Assembly: GCA_004802725.1 (NCBI GenBank)
Contig: SGPM01000314.1
Span: 1 to 31,762, forward strand
Direction: 5' to 3'
DNA: 31,762 nt
DNA from: Antrodiella citrinella
Lineage: Eukaryota > Basidiomycota > Agaricomycetes > Polyporales > Steccherinaceae
Shown: piece after piece, positions 1 through 9,331 of the stretch
Numbering within the stretch: the first letter of the stretch is position 1
How the letters are laid out: every line of letters starts with the position of its first letter
Notes under the pieces: model-generated
What the model was told of the DNA's origin: nothing
What the model saw: only the letters and a program-made list of their open reading frames with translations
Database searches by the model: none
Program-made: the position numbers and the translations under genes

Positions 1-3000
1 TGAGATCGCATGACGATCCGGGTTCGACATCCCATCAGCGTCGGAATATCCAACGGCGGGAGATTTGTCGTCTCCACCCAGAGTGAGCCACCAGTCCTTG
101 GTGCCCTTCAAGTACGCATAAACGCGTTTGACTGCGTTCCAATGCGCGATGCCGGGCTTCTCGGAGAAACGAGAGAGAAGGGAAACAGCGTAAGTGATGT
201 CGGGGCGCGTCGCAACTGATGCGTACATGAGCGCGCCGAGAGTTTCACGATATGGCTTGTCGCGCATCATCGCTATCTCTTCGACAGAGGAGGGGGACTG
301 ATCCTTGGACAGTACGAGCTGGGAGTTTAGCGGCGTAGAGAGAATCTTGAGATCCTCAAAACCGTATCGGGCTAGAATCTGTGTGATGTAAGACTCTTGT
401 CCAAGGGAAATGGTCAGGGACCGGCGATCTCGCTTGATCTCGATCCCGAGCATCCAATGTACCTCGCCGGAATCCACTACCTCGACGTGATCTTTGATCT
501 TGCGCTTCAGCGCGTCCATATGCTTCATGGATGGGGTGATCATAGTCATGTCATCCACGTGAATGAACAGGACGATGAACTCGTCGTTGGGTAGGTGGCG
601 GTAGTACACGCCGTGATCCATCTCGGACCGGGTAAGTCCTACGTCAGTCATGACAGATCGGAATTTCTTCGCCCATCGTCGTCCCGCCTGCTTCAAGCCG
701 TAGATACATGCTCGAAGCTTGAGAACCTGACCAGGCTTGATGCCGTCGAGTTCAGTTCCGCGGGGGGGACGCATATAGATGTTCTCCCCTTCTTCCATGC
801 GACCGTAGAGGTAAGCGGACTTTACGTCCATCTGATGGATCTCGTAGTCGCGCTGCGCTGCAATAGCTAGGCATATGCGGGCGGAGGACATTTTTGCGAC
901 GGGGGCGTAAGTATCGTCGGACGTATAATCAACGCCTTCGATCTGAGTGAAGCCTCGAGCTACGAGACGTGCGCGATGTCCGATAATATTTCCGCGCGCA
1001 TCCTTCTTGTGGCGAAAGACCCATTTCGAATCTATGATGTTCATTTCATCAGTCGGAGTGACGTAGATCCAGGTCTTGTGCTTGACAAGCCGCCCGATCT
1101 CATCTGCCATGGCATCTTTCCAATGGTGGGAATCAGGGCGCTTCATAGCCTCTCCGACGGTCCGGGGATCCATCGCAGATGCGTCGGAAGCTGCGTCTGC
1201 CAAATTCATCTCGATCGTGAAATGGGCTTCATCAAGCTCTTCGCCAGTGATGGCCTTGCCATCCATTATGGCGCGCACTTTGGGGGACGGCTTGCGTTTC
1301 CGCTTGCCAGTCACTACGCCCTCAAGGACCGGTTCCACAATCTCATCAGAGACTGGTTCCTGGATTTCCTCAGCGGGATTGATGTCCAGAGGGGGCTGCG
1401 CCACAGGGTCGTGCGTGGTGAGATTTCTCTCATTGTCCATCGAGTCTATGGCAGGTAGGTCAATAGCGTAATCCTCCCCTTCAAGGGGAGAAATCTCTCG
1501 AGTAGACACGACGAGGTTCCGCTCGACGTTAATGGATTTCTTCGACGGGGAGTAAACTCGAATCCCGTTCGAAGTTTCGTCAAAACCCAGCCATCGGCCT
1601 TCGTCCGCTCTGGCCCCGAGCTTGTCTGAATGTTCCTTACGTACATAACAGACCGCTCCAAAGGGCCTGAGTCCGGAAAGATCCGGCTTCTTGCCAAATC
1701 TTGCCTCGTACGGAGTGCGGAACCCGATCGCCGCGTGGGGAGTTCTATTCCAGAGCCAGACCGCGTGCCTATGGGCCTCTCCCCAAAGCCATCTGGGGAG
1801 GCCCGATGCCATCAGCATACACCGACGCAAGTTTCCGAGCGTGAGATGCGATCGTTCAGCATCGCCGTTATGCTCGGGCGTATCGTGCACGGTCAATTTT
1901 CGCTGCGTCCCTTGTCGCTCAAGGTGCGCCGTGAAATCGTTGCCTAAGAACTCGCCTCCGCGGTCCGAATGGGCACATTTAATTCGAACTCCGTACTGAG
2001 TGAACAGCCGTGCCTCGTACCCGACGTACTTGGCAAACGACTCGCCCTTCGTGCGTAGAAGGGGCTCTTCGAGCCAAAGTGTGGCGTCATCGAGCATTGT
2101 ACAAGTGTACAGGCAATGATGAATGGTCTGGACCGGAGCCGGCCCCCAGACGTCCATGTGAATGACATCACCGAAATTTGAAGACCTAGGGTTCGAGCGC
2201 TGAGATGCGATCGGCTTCCGGACGGATTTGGCCCTCAAGCACACATCACATTCCGGCTCTCCGGACTTGAGATCGACGTTCAGTCCGTCCAGGGTTCCCC
2301 CTTTTGCTAGTTTACGAATATATCCGTACGACGCGTGTCCAAAACGCTTATGGACTTCGAATAAACTGAGGGAGGGGGAATGAGTTGCGAAAGCATTCTC
2401 GCTATGGCGTACAATGTACAGTCCGCCCTCCTTCGCGATGTCAGCAACGCGGGAACCGTCCGGGTTTCGGATGACGCAGCGGCCATTTCCGATGCGCATG
2501 CTGTATCCGTCATCGTCGAGTTTTCCAAGGGAGATCAACGTCGATCCCATGGTCGGGGCGTACAGCACTCCAGTCACGCGCAGAGTGTTCCACGCGCGTC
2601 CATTCGGCACTTTAAGGTGCATGTCACCCACGCCGTATGCGGGGAAGAATTTCTCATTCGCCGCTTTGATATTGCGGCGGGGGACCTCGCGATAGTTTCT
2701 AAGCTGATCGCGGAAGGGGGTCATATGTTTGGTGGCGCCGGAATCGTATACGTCCATTTCCGATCTGTGGGAGATCTGGCCATCGGCCTTGGACGCGACT
2801 TCCGATCTGGTGACGTCAGTGTCATTTCGTTCGACAGCTGAGTACGCCAACCAATCATCTTCATCGTCAGTATCAATCTGAACGATGCTCGCGGTTTCCA
2901 CCGCGCGCCCCTTTCCTTTTTCGTCAGGCTTCGCGTCGGCCTTCTTCTCATCAGCCGTATTTGCTTGATCTCTGGGGCGCGGCGTCTTTCCCTTAGAGGG

Positions 3001-4296
3001 ACAGACATTTGCGCGATGCCCCTTCCCTTGACACTTGAAGCACGTGTACGAAGACTCGTCTCGTGGTTCTCGTGCTTTTCCCTTGCCTTTCTTCCAGTCC
3101 CGCTTCTTCCCATTTCCTCCAGAAGCATTCGCGGCGTTCGCGGATTCAGACTTCTTAGGTTTGGAGGAAGGGGGGACGGACGTCACAGCACGAGCTTGCG
3201 CTTCAGCGCGCAGTAATGCAATTAGATTGTCGGGGGAAACGACAGTCGGCGTGAGGGAGGGGTTGATGAGATTATGGACGCGGATCGCAGATTCGTGAGT
3301 CGAAATCACATTTCGATAGGCATGTGGCATGGATGAGATGATGGCGTTGGCAAAGGTCCGATCTGAGATCGTGATTCCAGATCCGGCTAGCTCATCCTTG
3401 AGTGTAAGGAGCTCATCGAGGTGAGCTTGTACGGTTTTCGCCGATCCGTCCGCGCATTTCAGTGAGAATAGTCGTTCTTCAGCGTGTGCCTCCGTCAGCG
3501 CAGTCTGCTGTCCAAAGCGAGACTTGAGCGCATTCATTATCTCGTGAGGACGAGTGGATGATTTGAGAGTGATAAAAATAGAATCAGGGAGTCGTCCCAT
3601 CAGAGCTGCCAAGAGCTGATTCGATTCATCCATCTTGTCCACGGGAGCTGCCGCCGTNAGGTACGGTTTGATGACAAGCCCCATCGCCGTAAAATTTACA
3701 CGCTCCACCCATATACGATAGTTCCCTCCGTCCTTGGACAGTTTGGGGACGTCGTGAAACGCCTTAAAGATGTCCGGCATCTTTCGTTTCGAAGGGGGGG
3801 CAGTAGTGGTAGGGGGATTTGGAGGCGGTGGGCCTGGAGGTGGTGGCGGCGGATTTGGATTTGGTGGAAGAATAGGCTGTTGCGCGGGGGGATCGGGGAT
3901 CTGGGCTGGACCCTGAGGGTCTGGATTGGGAGGATTCGGTTTAGATGCCGCCGGGGCGGGGACAGGAACCGGTACGTGTTCTGAGTCCTCGGGTTCGGAA
4001 TCTAGATCTAGCTCAACTGCAGTAGTAGGACCTGCTTCCTCCTGCTCTTTCCGTTTTCGAGCGACGATTTGAGCGATCTGGGTGATGGAGATTTCGCTCG
4101 CCCAGTCCTCGTTCCCTTTGATAGATCCGAGGGGGATAGTATTGCGGTTCGGACAAGGTGAGTCCTCGCAGAAATTGTAAGAGTCCTGCCGTTCGCTGTA
4201 GTAGCAGTCCCTAAGACTTTCTCGGTCAAGAACGTGGCTTTTATTGTAGCACTCGAGTTGTTCTTCGAGGGGGACGACGCGTGATCGTCCAGACAT
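1..4296 (-). CDS. Copia-type Gag-Pol polyprotein (3' end outside window)
   Basis: Polyprotein that makes the particle, processes itself, reverse-transcribes the RNA and integrates the cDNA. All 1432 codons in the window were checked in frame and none is a stop; one codon holds the undetermined base (Leu whatever it is). The start is the first ATG after in-frame stops. Gag has an acidic N-terminus and a proline-rich stretch near residues 130-170. A CCHC zinc knuckle lies at C419, C422, H427, C432. The protease motif DSGA starts at D518. Integrase has an HHCC finger (H649, H654, C683, C686) and D715, D778, E814 with 35-residue D-E spacing. Reverse transcriptase has a YGLKQA-type motif and VDD at 1247-1249. 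RNase H begins with YSDAD (D1419). Gag and Pol share one frame, as in Drosophila copia and unlike Ty1. Confidence 0.95.
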   Translation of the reverse strand, partial: MSGRSRVVPLEEQLECYNKSHVLDRESLRDCYYSERQDSYNFCEDSPCPNRNTIPLGSIKGNEDWASEISITQIAQIVARKRKEQEEAGPTTAVELDLDSEPEDSEHVPVPVPAPAASKPNPPNPDPQGPAQIPDPPAQQPILPPNPNPPPPPPGPPPPNPPTTTAPPSKRKMPDIFKAFHDVPKLSKDGGNYRIWVERVNFTAMGLVIKPYXTAAAPVDKMDESNQLLAALMGRLPDSIFITLKSSTRPHEIMNALKSRFGQQTALTEAHAEERLFSLKCADGSAKTVQAHLDELLTLKDELAGSGITISDRTFANAIISSMPHAYRNVISTHESAIRVHNLINPSLTPTVVSPDNLIALLRAEAQARAVTSVPPSSKPKKSESANAANASGGNGKKRDWKKGKGKAREPRDESSYTCFKCQGKGHRANVCPSKGKTPRPRDQANTADEKKADAKPDEKGKGRAVETASIVQIDTDDEDDWLAYSAVERNDTDVTRSEVASKADGQISHRSEMDVYDSGATKHMTPFRDQLRNYREVPRRNIKAANEKFFPAYGVGDMHLKVPNGRAWNTLRVTGVLYAPTMGSTLISLGKLDDDGYSMRIGNGRCVIRNPDGSRVADIAKEGGLYIVRHSENAFATHSPSLSLFEVHKRFGHASYGYIRKLAKGGTLDGLNVDLKSGEPECDVCLRAKSVRKPIASQRSNPRSSNFGDVIHMDVWGPAPVQTIHHCLYTCTMLDDATLWLEEPLLRTKGESFAKYVGYEARLFTQYGVRIKCAHSDRGGEFLGNDFTAHLERQGTQRKLTVHDTPEHNGDAERSHLTLGNLRRCMLMASGLPRWLWGEAHRHAVWLWNRTPHAAIGFRTPYEARFGKKPDLSGLRPFGAVCYVRKEHSDKLGARADEGRWLGFDETSNGIRVYSPSKKSINVERNLVVSTREISPLEGEDYAIDLPAIDSMDNERNLTTHDPVAQPPLDINPAEEIQEPVSDEIVEPVLEGVVTGKRKRKPSPKVRAIMDGKAITGEELDEAHFTIEMNLADAASDASAMDPRTVGEAMKRPDSHHWKDAMADEIGRLVKHKTWIYVTPTDEMNIIDSKWVFRHKKDARGNIIGHRARLVARGFTQIEGVDYTSDDTYAPVAKMSSARICLAIAAQRDYEIHQMDVKSAYLYGRMEEGENIYMRPPRGTELDGIKPGQVLKLRACIYGLKQAGRRWAKKFRSVMTDVGLTRSEMDHGVYYRHLPNDEFIVLFIHVDDMTMITPSMKHMDALKRKIKDHVEVVDSGEVHWMLGIEIKRDRRSLTISLGQESYITQILARYGFEDLKILSTPLNSQLVLSKDQSPSSVEEIAMMRDKPYRETLGALMYASVATRPDITYAVSLLSRFSEKPGIAHWNAVKRVYAYLKGTKDWWLTLGGDDKSPAVGYSDADGMSNPDRHAIS

Positions 4297-4331
4297 GCAC
4301 AAGGGGGGATCTCGTAGGTTATTGGGGGTCG

Positions 4332-4343
4332 GGGCCCATAACC
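4332..4343 (-). other. Primer-binding site matching the anticodon arm of initiator tRNA-Met
   Basis: On the element's sense strand the bases directly after the LTR end (…TGACA) read GGTTATGGGCCC. This is complementary to GGGCCCATAACC, the anticodon stem-loop with CAU of eukaryotic initiator tRNA-Met. Drosophila copia is known to prime from a 5' half of this tRNA rather than from its 3' end. The position next to the LTR and ahead of gag fits that mode; use in this fungus is inferred. Confidence 0.75.
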
Positions 4344-4635
4344 TGTCAGATTATCTAGATTAGATAACCACCTTAACGAATGCAAGTGATATCCACACTA
4401 GCAATACCGGTGGGAGCGTGATCGAGGGAGCTGAATCAGACGCGTCAATACGGTCTCAGCTCCTGGTAAGAATGCTATATATAAATACCTGAATCAGACG
4501 CGTCAATACGCTGATTATAAGTTAGCATACAAGTACTCTATGAGAAGAAGAGAGTACTCACGTCTCAGCTCCTGGTAAGAATGCTGAGACGTCTACGTCT
4601 ACTACAGACACTATAAATACTGTAGTACTTCTACA
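4344..4635 (-). repeat. Putative 5' LTR of the copia element
   Basis: The inner edge is set by the primer site: the LTR ends in TGACA just before it. The outer edge is only a guess at a TGTAG start (4635) because the second LTR is not in the window. A minus-strand TATA-like stretch (TATTTATATATAG) lies around 4475-4487 and could be the element promoter. The region holds two pairs of direct repeats and several hairpins, listed separately. Confidence 0.45.
4431..4585. repeat. Interleaved direct repeats inside the LTR region
   Basis: A 22-bp unit beginning CTGAATCAGACGCG occurs identically at 4431-4452 and 4489-4510. A 24-bp unit beginning GTCTCAGCTCCTGG occurs identically at 4453-4476 and 4562-4585. 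The second 24-mer sits in an inverted arrangement because GTCTCAGC at its start is matched by GCTGAGAC ending at 4590. An AGTACTCT/AGAGTACT hairpin lies between (4532-4558), and a TACTACAG/CTGTAGTA hairpin follows near 4600-4627. Confidence 0.85.
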
Positions 4636-5251
4636 AGGCTGTCCATATATAAAAGGAGAAAGATAAATACCATCTCCCAACTACTCTACCATCCAGCCAC
4701 TATCCATAATGCGGTATCGTCGTTGCGCGACCTTGATCTGAAGATCTCGCGATCATGATCTCCCAGCGCCACAAAGGCCTCGGGAATCTCCGACATACGG
4801 ACGATGATTAGATGTATTTGTAAATATGCGCATACAATGGCCCATACCCCATTTGAGCCAATTCATCTGGATCTTGCCTTAGCTGAAGGAGAATTGAGTA
4901 GGAGCGATACATGGAACATTCGCCGTACACCGTGTCTATGAGGCGTAGCGACGCCGAGTTCAGCATTGCCGGATGAAACGTAGGATGAAGAAGCAAACAA
5001 GGCTTACATGTCTTGGTTATGCGAGTCCATGATGGTAGAGTGGCGAGTTCAATAACTCCTGAACTTGAACAGTCGTGGTGACCCTTTTGGGCGACCTTGG
5101 GGGAATATTGACCCTATTGCCGCAGGTCACGTGCAACCTTCTCGAAAGTCGTGCCACTTTTGCTTGACTTTTGCCTCTCAACGTACTTCCACCATCTTCC
5201 GGCTCGTTTCCACACGCGCTCGACGTTTGCAACGTTTAGCAGCGTCCAAGG
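4636..5251. other. Intergenic region, no supported gene
   Basis: This stretch separates the retrotransposon from the GH5 gene. A TATA-like plus-strand run lies at about 4645-4653. Short frames occur, including 62 codons at 4808-4996 on the minus strand, but I recognise no domain in them. The last 150 bases are pyrimidine-rich and are probably the promoter and leader of the glucosidase gene. Confidence 0.5.
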
Positions 5252-8041
5252 ATGCCCAAAGTCCCCACGGTCTCGCCTGCCACCGGAAAACCAGTCTCGT
5301 CTCAATTTATCCATACCCTCGAGTCGAGTTTCGTTGACAGCGCTGGTCGTACGCTCCTGTTGCGAGGAGTCAATCTATCTGGCGCAGATAAAGCTCCGTT
5401 GGGATGTCCTTCACAAATTCTGGATGATTTCTGGGAGACAGCGGAGAGCGGAGGGGAGAGTTTTGTGGGAAGGCCCTTGAACCTCGATGACGGTTCAGCA
5501 GATGTGCATTTAGCGAGGTTGAAAGGCTGGGGGTTCAATATGCTGCGGTATGTCGTGACTTGGGAAGCTTTGGAGCATGCTGGACCGTGAGTGTTGCGCT
5601 GCCTTGCCGCTGCGTCCGCCTTACACTCGTGGAACAGAGGAAAATACGACTACGAGTTCATGGATTATACCGTGCGCGTACTACGAAAGTGCAAGGAGTT
5701 TGGCTTCAAGATTCTCATGGATCCTCATCAGGATACGGTGCGTCCTCAGCTTCTTCGTGCCTTACCAGGGTTGTACTGATTTTCCAAACAGTGGTCCCGG
5801 TTCTCTGGAGGGTCTGGTGCGCCATACTGGACGCTTCCAGCGTGTGGGATTGAGCCCCGCAATATCACACCTACCCAGGCCGCTATTATTCACTGTGAAT
5901 ATCCAAATGCGTCGAATCCGAACCCCGCCGAGATGCCTGCTATGATCTGGAGCACCAACTACGGTCGACTCGCCATACAGACTCTGTTCACCTTGTTCTT
6001 CGCCGGCAACGACTTCGCGCCAAAATGCGTTATCGACGGCGTCAACATCCAGGACTACTTGCAGTCCCACTATATCAAAGCGTTCGGAAAGCTCGCTGAT
6101 CGGATACGGGACGCAGGTGATTTAATGGACGACTGCGTGCTCGGCTGGGACAGTCTCAACGAGCCCTTCGAGGGATTCTGCGGATACCCCGACCTTAATG
6201 CCTACCCATCAGAGCAGACCTCGACGTTGAAGAAAGGCACATTCCCCACGCCGGCGCAATCGCTACGTCTGGGCATGGGTCAGGCACAGACTTTGGACAC
6301 TTGGACCTTTGGCGCTTTCGGGCCCAAAAAGAGTGGCCGAACTACCGTCGATCCCAAGGGAGTAAGACTATGGCTGGATCCCGCCGCCGAGCCCGATGGC
6401 GTGCATTCGACGTGGGGTTGGAAGCGAGATGCTGGTTGGAAAGTGGGTTCCTGCCTTTGGGCGCTGCATGGTGTTTGGGACGTCGAAACCGGATACGTCA
6501 TCACACCTGATTACTTCAAGTATAATCCGGAAGGGGACCGGGACGTGTGCTTCATTGAGGACTATTGGCGGCCTCACTGGCAGGCTTTCGCTGCTCGGAT
6601 ACGACACTCACAACCCGAAGCCATCTTATTCGTCGCTCCCCCTGTATTCGCGCAGCCCCCGCCGATAGACGAGTCCGACCTGAAAGGTCGCGGCTGTCTG
6701 TCTACCCACTACTACGATGGTCTCACCCTGATCACTCGCCATTGGCACTGGTTCAACGCCGACGCGCTGGGGCTGCTTCGGGGAAAGTACTCCTCCAATT
6801 TCCCTGCCGTCAAGTTCGGCGAGCGTGCGATCCGGCAGTCTATTCAGGAACAACTTGGTGTCCTGAAAGATGATGCCAAGATTCTGGGCGCATATCCCAC
6901 TATCATCGGAGAAATTGGCATACCTTATGACATGGATGACAAGAAGTCATATGGGTGGACGGATAATGGGAAGCATAAGGGCGATTATACTAATCAGCAA
7001 AAGGCCATGGACGCGAGCTTGAACGCGGCAGATGGGCCTAATTCGCTGAACTACACTATCTGGACGTACGTTCCTGACCATACTCATACGTGGGGAGACG
7101 GCTGGAATCTGGAAGACCTCAGTCTGTGGAGTCCGGACGACATGCGGGACAGGCCGGACGTGTGTATGCAGAATAACGACGCGTCGTCTGCACTGCTGCT
7201 CAAGAGACCTGGCCCGAATCCGATGTCAACGTCTGCTGCGACGTCAACACTATCCCTTGCCACCTTAGGAAACGCGGCTTCAACCGATCATGATCCCTCT
7301 TCCCGGACTTCTTTGTCCCATTGGGAGAACGCCTACGACTTCCTCACTGACGGTGCTCGTGCTGTCAAAGCCTTCGCACGACCATACCCCGCTGCAGTCG
7401 TTGGTGTTCCGAAGGACATCAATTTCGACATCGCGAAGGCGGAGTTCAAGTTCACCGTTCGCGTTCGCCCAGAAGACGCGCCCGTATCTGGCATCCTCCC
7501 ACCTCCGATATCTCGCACGTCATCCGAGTCATCCACTTTGGTGGAAGACGCGCCTGAGAAAACCGATGAGCCAGCCACGGAAATCTTCTTGCCCGTTGTA
7601 CACTACGCGAGCAACAAGCAGGTCGCACGGTGTCGGGGAGAGCAGACGGACGCAGACGAGGCATCTGTGTCAGAATATGAAGACTCGTCAGCGCCGTCAA
7701 CGAACAGGTCGACACCGTATGGGACTGTTCGTGGTTCTGTTCCTCCCGCCATCGCTTCCACACTGGACTGCTCAACGCTGCAGGCGGCATGGTACACCTC
7801 TGGTGCCGGTGGTCCGACGTTTACGACACCGCTCAGCTTAGATGTGGAGGTGTCCGCAGGTCGGTGGACGGTAGAGGGGCAGACTCTGCGATGGTGGTAC
7901 CCTGTTCCTTCAAAAGGAGAACCAGAACAGGAGTACACAATCACCGTTCGCAGAGCCGGCGGTGCGATCAAGGAGGCGGCTGAAACGAGTGTGTGGTCAA
8001 ATTTCTGTGGGACGCTTTCTAGATTCTGTTCGTCGGAATGA
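5252..8041 (+). CDS. GH5 subfamily 12 steryl/glucosylceramide beta-glucosidase (EGCrP2/Egh1-like)
   Basis: Intracellular glycoside hydrolase that removes glucose from ergosteryl-beta-glucoside and, in some members, glucosylceramide, as described for Cryptococcus EGCrP2 and yeast Egh1. Exons 5252-5586, 5638-5737 and 5792-8041 join in frame to 894 residues with GT-AG introns of 51 and 54 nt. The N-terminus shows the GH5 opening [10 protein letters not shown]. The acid/base is E269 in DSLNEPFEG and the nucleophile is probably E519 in [28 protein letters not shown] crosses the second intron, which confirms the join. A C-terminal beta-sandwich-like region ends in [12 protein letters not shown], and a Ser/Thr-rich insertion (about 660-750) is probably disordered. 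There is no signal peptide. The start is the first ATG upstream of the conserved N-terminus. Confidence 0.92.
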
Positions 8042-8533
8042 CTCGTTGCAACATTGTGCATTACTGTATTTTATTTCTCTTTCTCCACTTAGTCTCCATC
8101 TTCCGTCTAAAGCGGTTTCCCTGCATTCCCCATGTTTTATTTTCTCCACCTTTAGTTATGAATTGCATCGTTGTTGGACAATCTTATGTACTCACTATCT
8201 CTTGCCTACTCATACCAAGCTTACGTTAATGCCCTGCTATATCATATGTGATCCATGTCTTTGAATGAATTTCGCGCGCTGCATTCACATCATCACCACA
8301 GTTCATGGAAATGCATTGTCTTTCTCGATGGGCGCCGAGCGTCCGCAGTGGAGACGATGTGGGCTTGGGCTGCGGATCGAATGTATGATTGACAAACGAG
8401 CGTCGCTGACCAGGTATAAGTACAAGGGACATGATTGCTAGCACTCCACTCATCTGAAGCTCAAGCTTGTGTGCATCTTCACCACCACCACCACCGTCGA
8501 TATCACTTGCACCGCATACTACGCAAAGCAACC
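8042..8533. other. Intergenic region between GH5 gene and DUF6593 gene
   Basis: About 490 bases holding the 3' end of the glucosidase transcript and the promoter of the next gene. A pyrimidine-rich stretch follows the stop codon, and a GTATAAGTA TATA-like element at about 8414-8422 lies 110 bases before the next start. A run of CACCACCAC repeats near 8480 is in the presumed leader. I see no gene here. Confidence 0.5.
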
Positions 8534-9117
8534 ATGGAACTCCATTTGTCACGTAACTCGACGACGACGACGATCCTCTCAGCTATTAGTTCATCTGCCG
8601 AGTCCTCCATGCAGGCATCCTTTGCCGCCGCCACACCGCTCTACCACATCTACACGCCCGGGTACATCCACCGCGAGACGACGTTCATTTCGCACATCTC
8701 GCCGGACGTCGCCAACGACCCGTCGTACAACTTCAAGGGAGGGTTCTTGTGGGCGTACGTTCAAGTGTCTTGACATTTGGAAGATCACGCTGGCCGTACT
8801 CACTTCTAGCGACAGATACAGATCGTTCGAGGGACCGGACGGACGATCCTATACCTGGCACTACATGTACTCAACCACATCGCACGTACGTGTTCCTTCT
8901 CGCTGTAGTAGTATCGGCTCCGGATGCTGACCAGTACACAGCTCACGGTGGACGATGGAAAGAAAACCGGATCGCACGGCCATTCCGTATTCCATCAAAG
9001 ACGAAGTCTCATTTGGAGATCAAGCCGGAAGGGATGCATATGGTTGACCTCATCGTGATCACCTGGGTCTTTGTTGAGACACGAAGAAGGGAAGAGGAGA
9101 GGAGGAACAGGCCGTGA
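8534..9117 (+). CDS. DUF6593 domain protein
   Basis: Small basidiomycete protein of unknown function. Exons 8534-8754, 8810-8885 and 8935-9117 join to 159 residues. The start is in a strong ACCATGG context; an in-frame upstream ATG at 8435 would only add a His-rich leader. Family features seen: LYHIYTP followed by an RETTFI strand at the N-terminus, FEGPDGRSYTWH in the middle, and the diagnostic tail LEIKPEGMHMVDLIVITWVF with a basic RRREEERRNR end. The second acceptor was chosen because the alternative 6 bases later breaks the conserved tail. The domain is a predicted beta-barrel-like fold with no known catalytic residues. It is a diverged paralogue of the gene at 27544-28286. Confidence 0.75.
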
Positions 9118-9241
9118 TTTGCCACTGATCATGTCTTTGAACCATATTCTATACGCTACATGATACAAGAAGAACCGATTTGTTAGTGTTGCATGACGGG
9201 AAAGTAACACGATTGGCTCAACAGTCGACTATTGGGGCTCT

Positions 9242-9331
9242 TCAAATTCTGTACACCAACTTCTCGCCAGAGATAGGCCGCATCCAAGGTTCTGTGCCAT
9301 GAGTGCCATCCTCCGAAGGACGATCGACCAA
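9242..9331 (-). pseudogene. In-frame remnant of the reductase C-terminus after the TAG
   Basis: Thirty codons directly follow the TAG in the same frame and end in WMRPISGEKLVYRI plus TGA. The motif SGEKLVYRI is the typical end of this reductase family. It shows that the ancestral frame ran to 9242 and that the TAG is probably a recent substitution, a sequence error or a readthrough site. No intron with usual signals can remove it, since only a 23-nt gap separates possible sites. Confidence 0.75.

Larger units (their letters stand above)
1..4635 (-). mobile_element. Ty1/copia LTR retrotransposon, 5' part (continues beyond left edge)
   Basis: The minus strand carries, in order, a terminal-repeat-like region, a tRNA-primer site and one long gag-pol frame. 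The domain order protease, integrase, reverse transcriptase, RNase H is diagnostic of Ty1/copia (Pseudoviridae-type) elements; Ty3/gypsy elements place integrase last. The RNase H end, polypurine tract and 3' LTR lie outside the window, so target-site duplications cannot be checked. The right boundary is an estimate based on a TG...CA choice for the LTR. No stop or frameshift was found in the coding part, so the copy looks young. Confidence 0.93.

Noticed and set aside
10..3984. Many plus-strand reading frames of 60-160 codons across the left 4 kb
   Set aside because: They are antisense shadows of the gag-pol frame, which is open on the minus strand and carries all the domain motifs.
4808..4996. 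62-codon minus-strand frame beside the LTR
   Set aside because: No domain, no splice partners that extend it, and no clear promoter; could be chance.
5933..8041. Starting the GH5 glucosidase at the ATG at 5933
   Set aside because: Two upstream exons add the N-terminal GH5 motifs in frame with good GT-AG sites, so 5933 is internal.
8435..8533. Upstream in-frame ATG for the first DUF6593 gene
   Set aside because: It would add a His-rich leader from CAC repeats; the ATG at 8534 has a better context and fits the family start.
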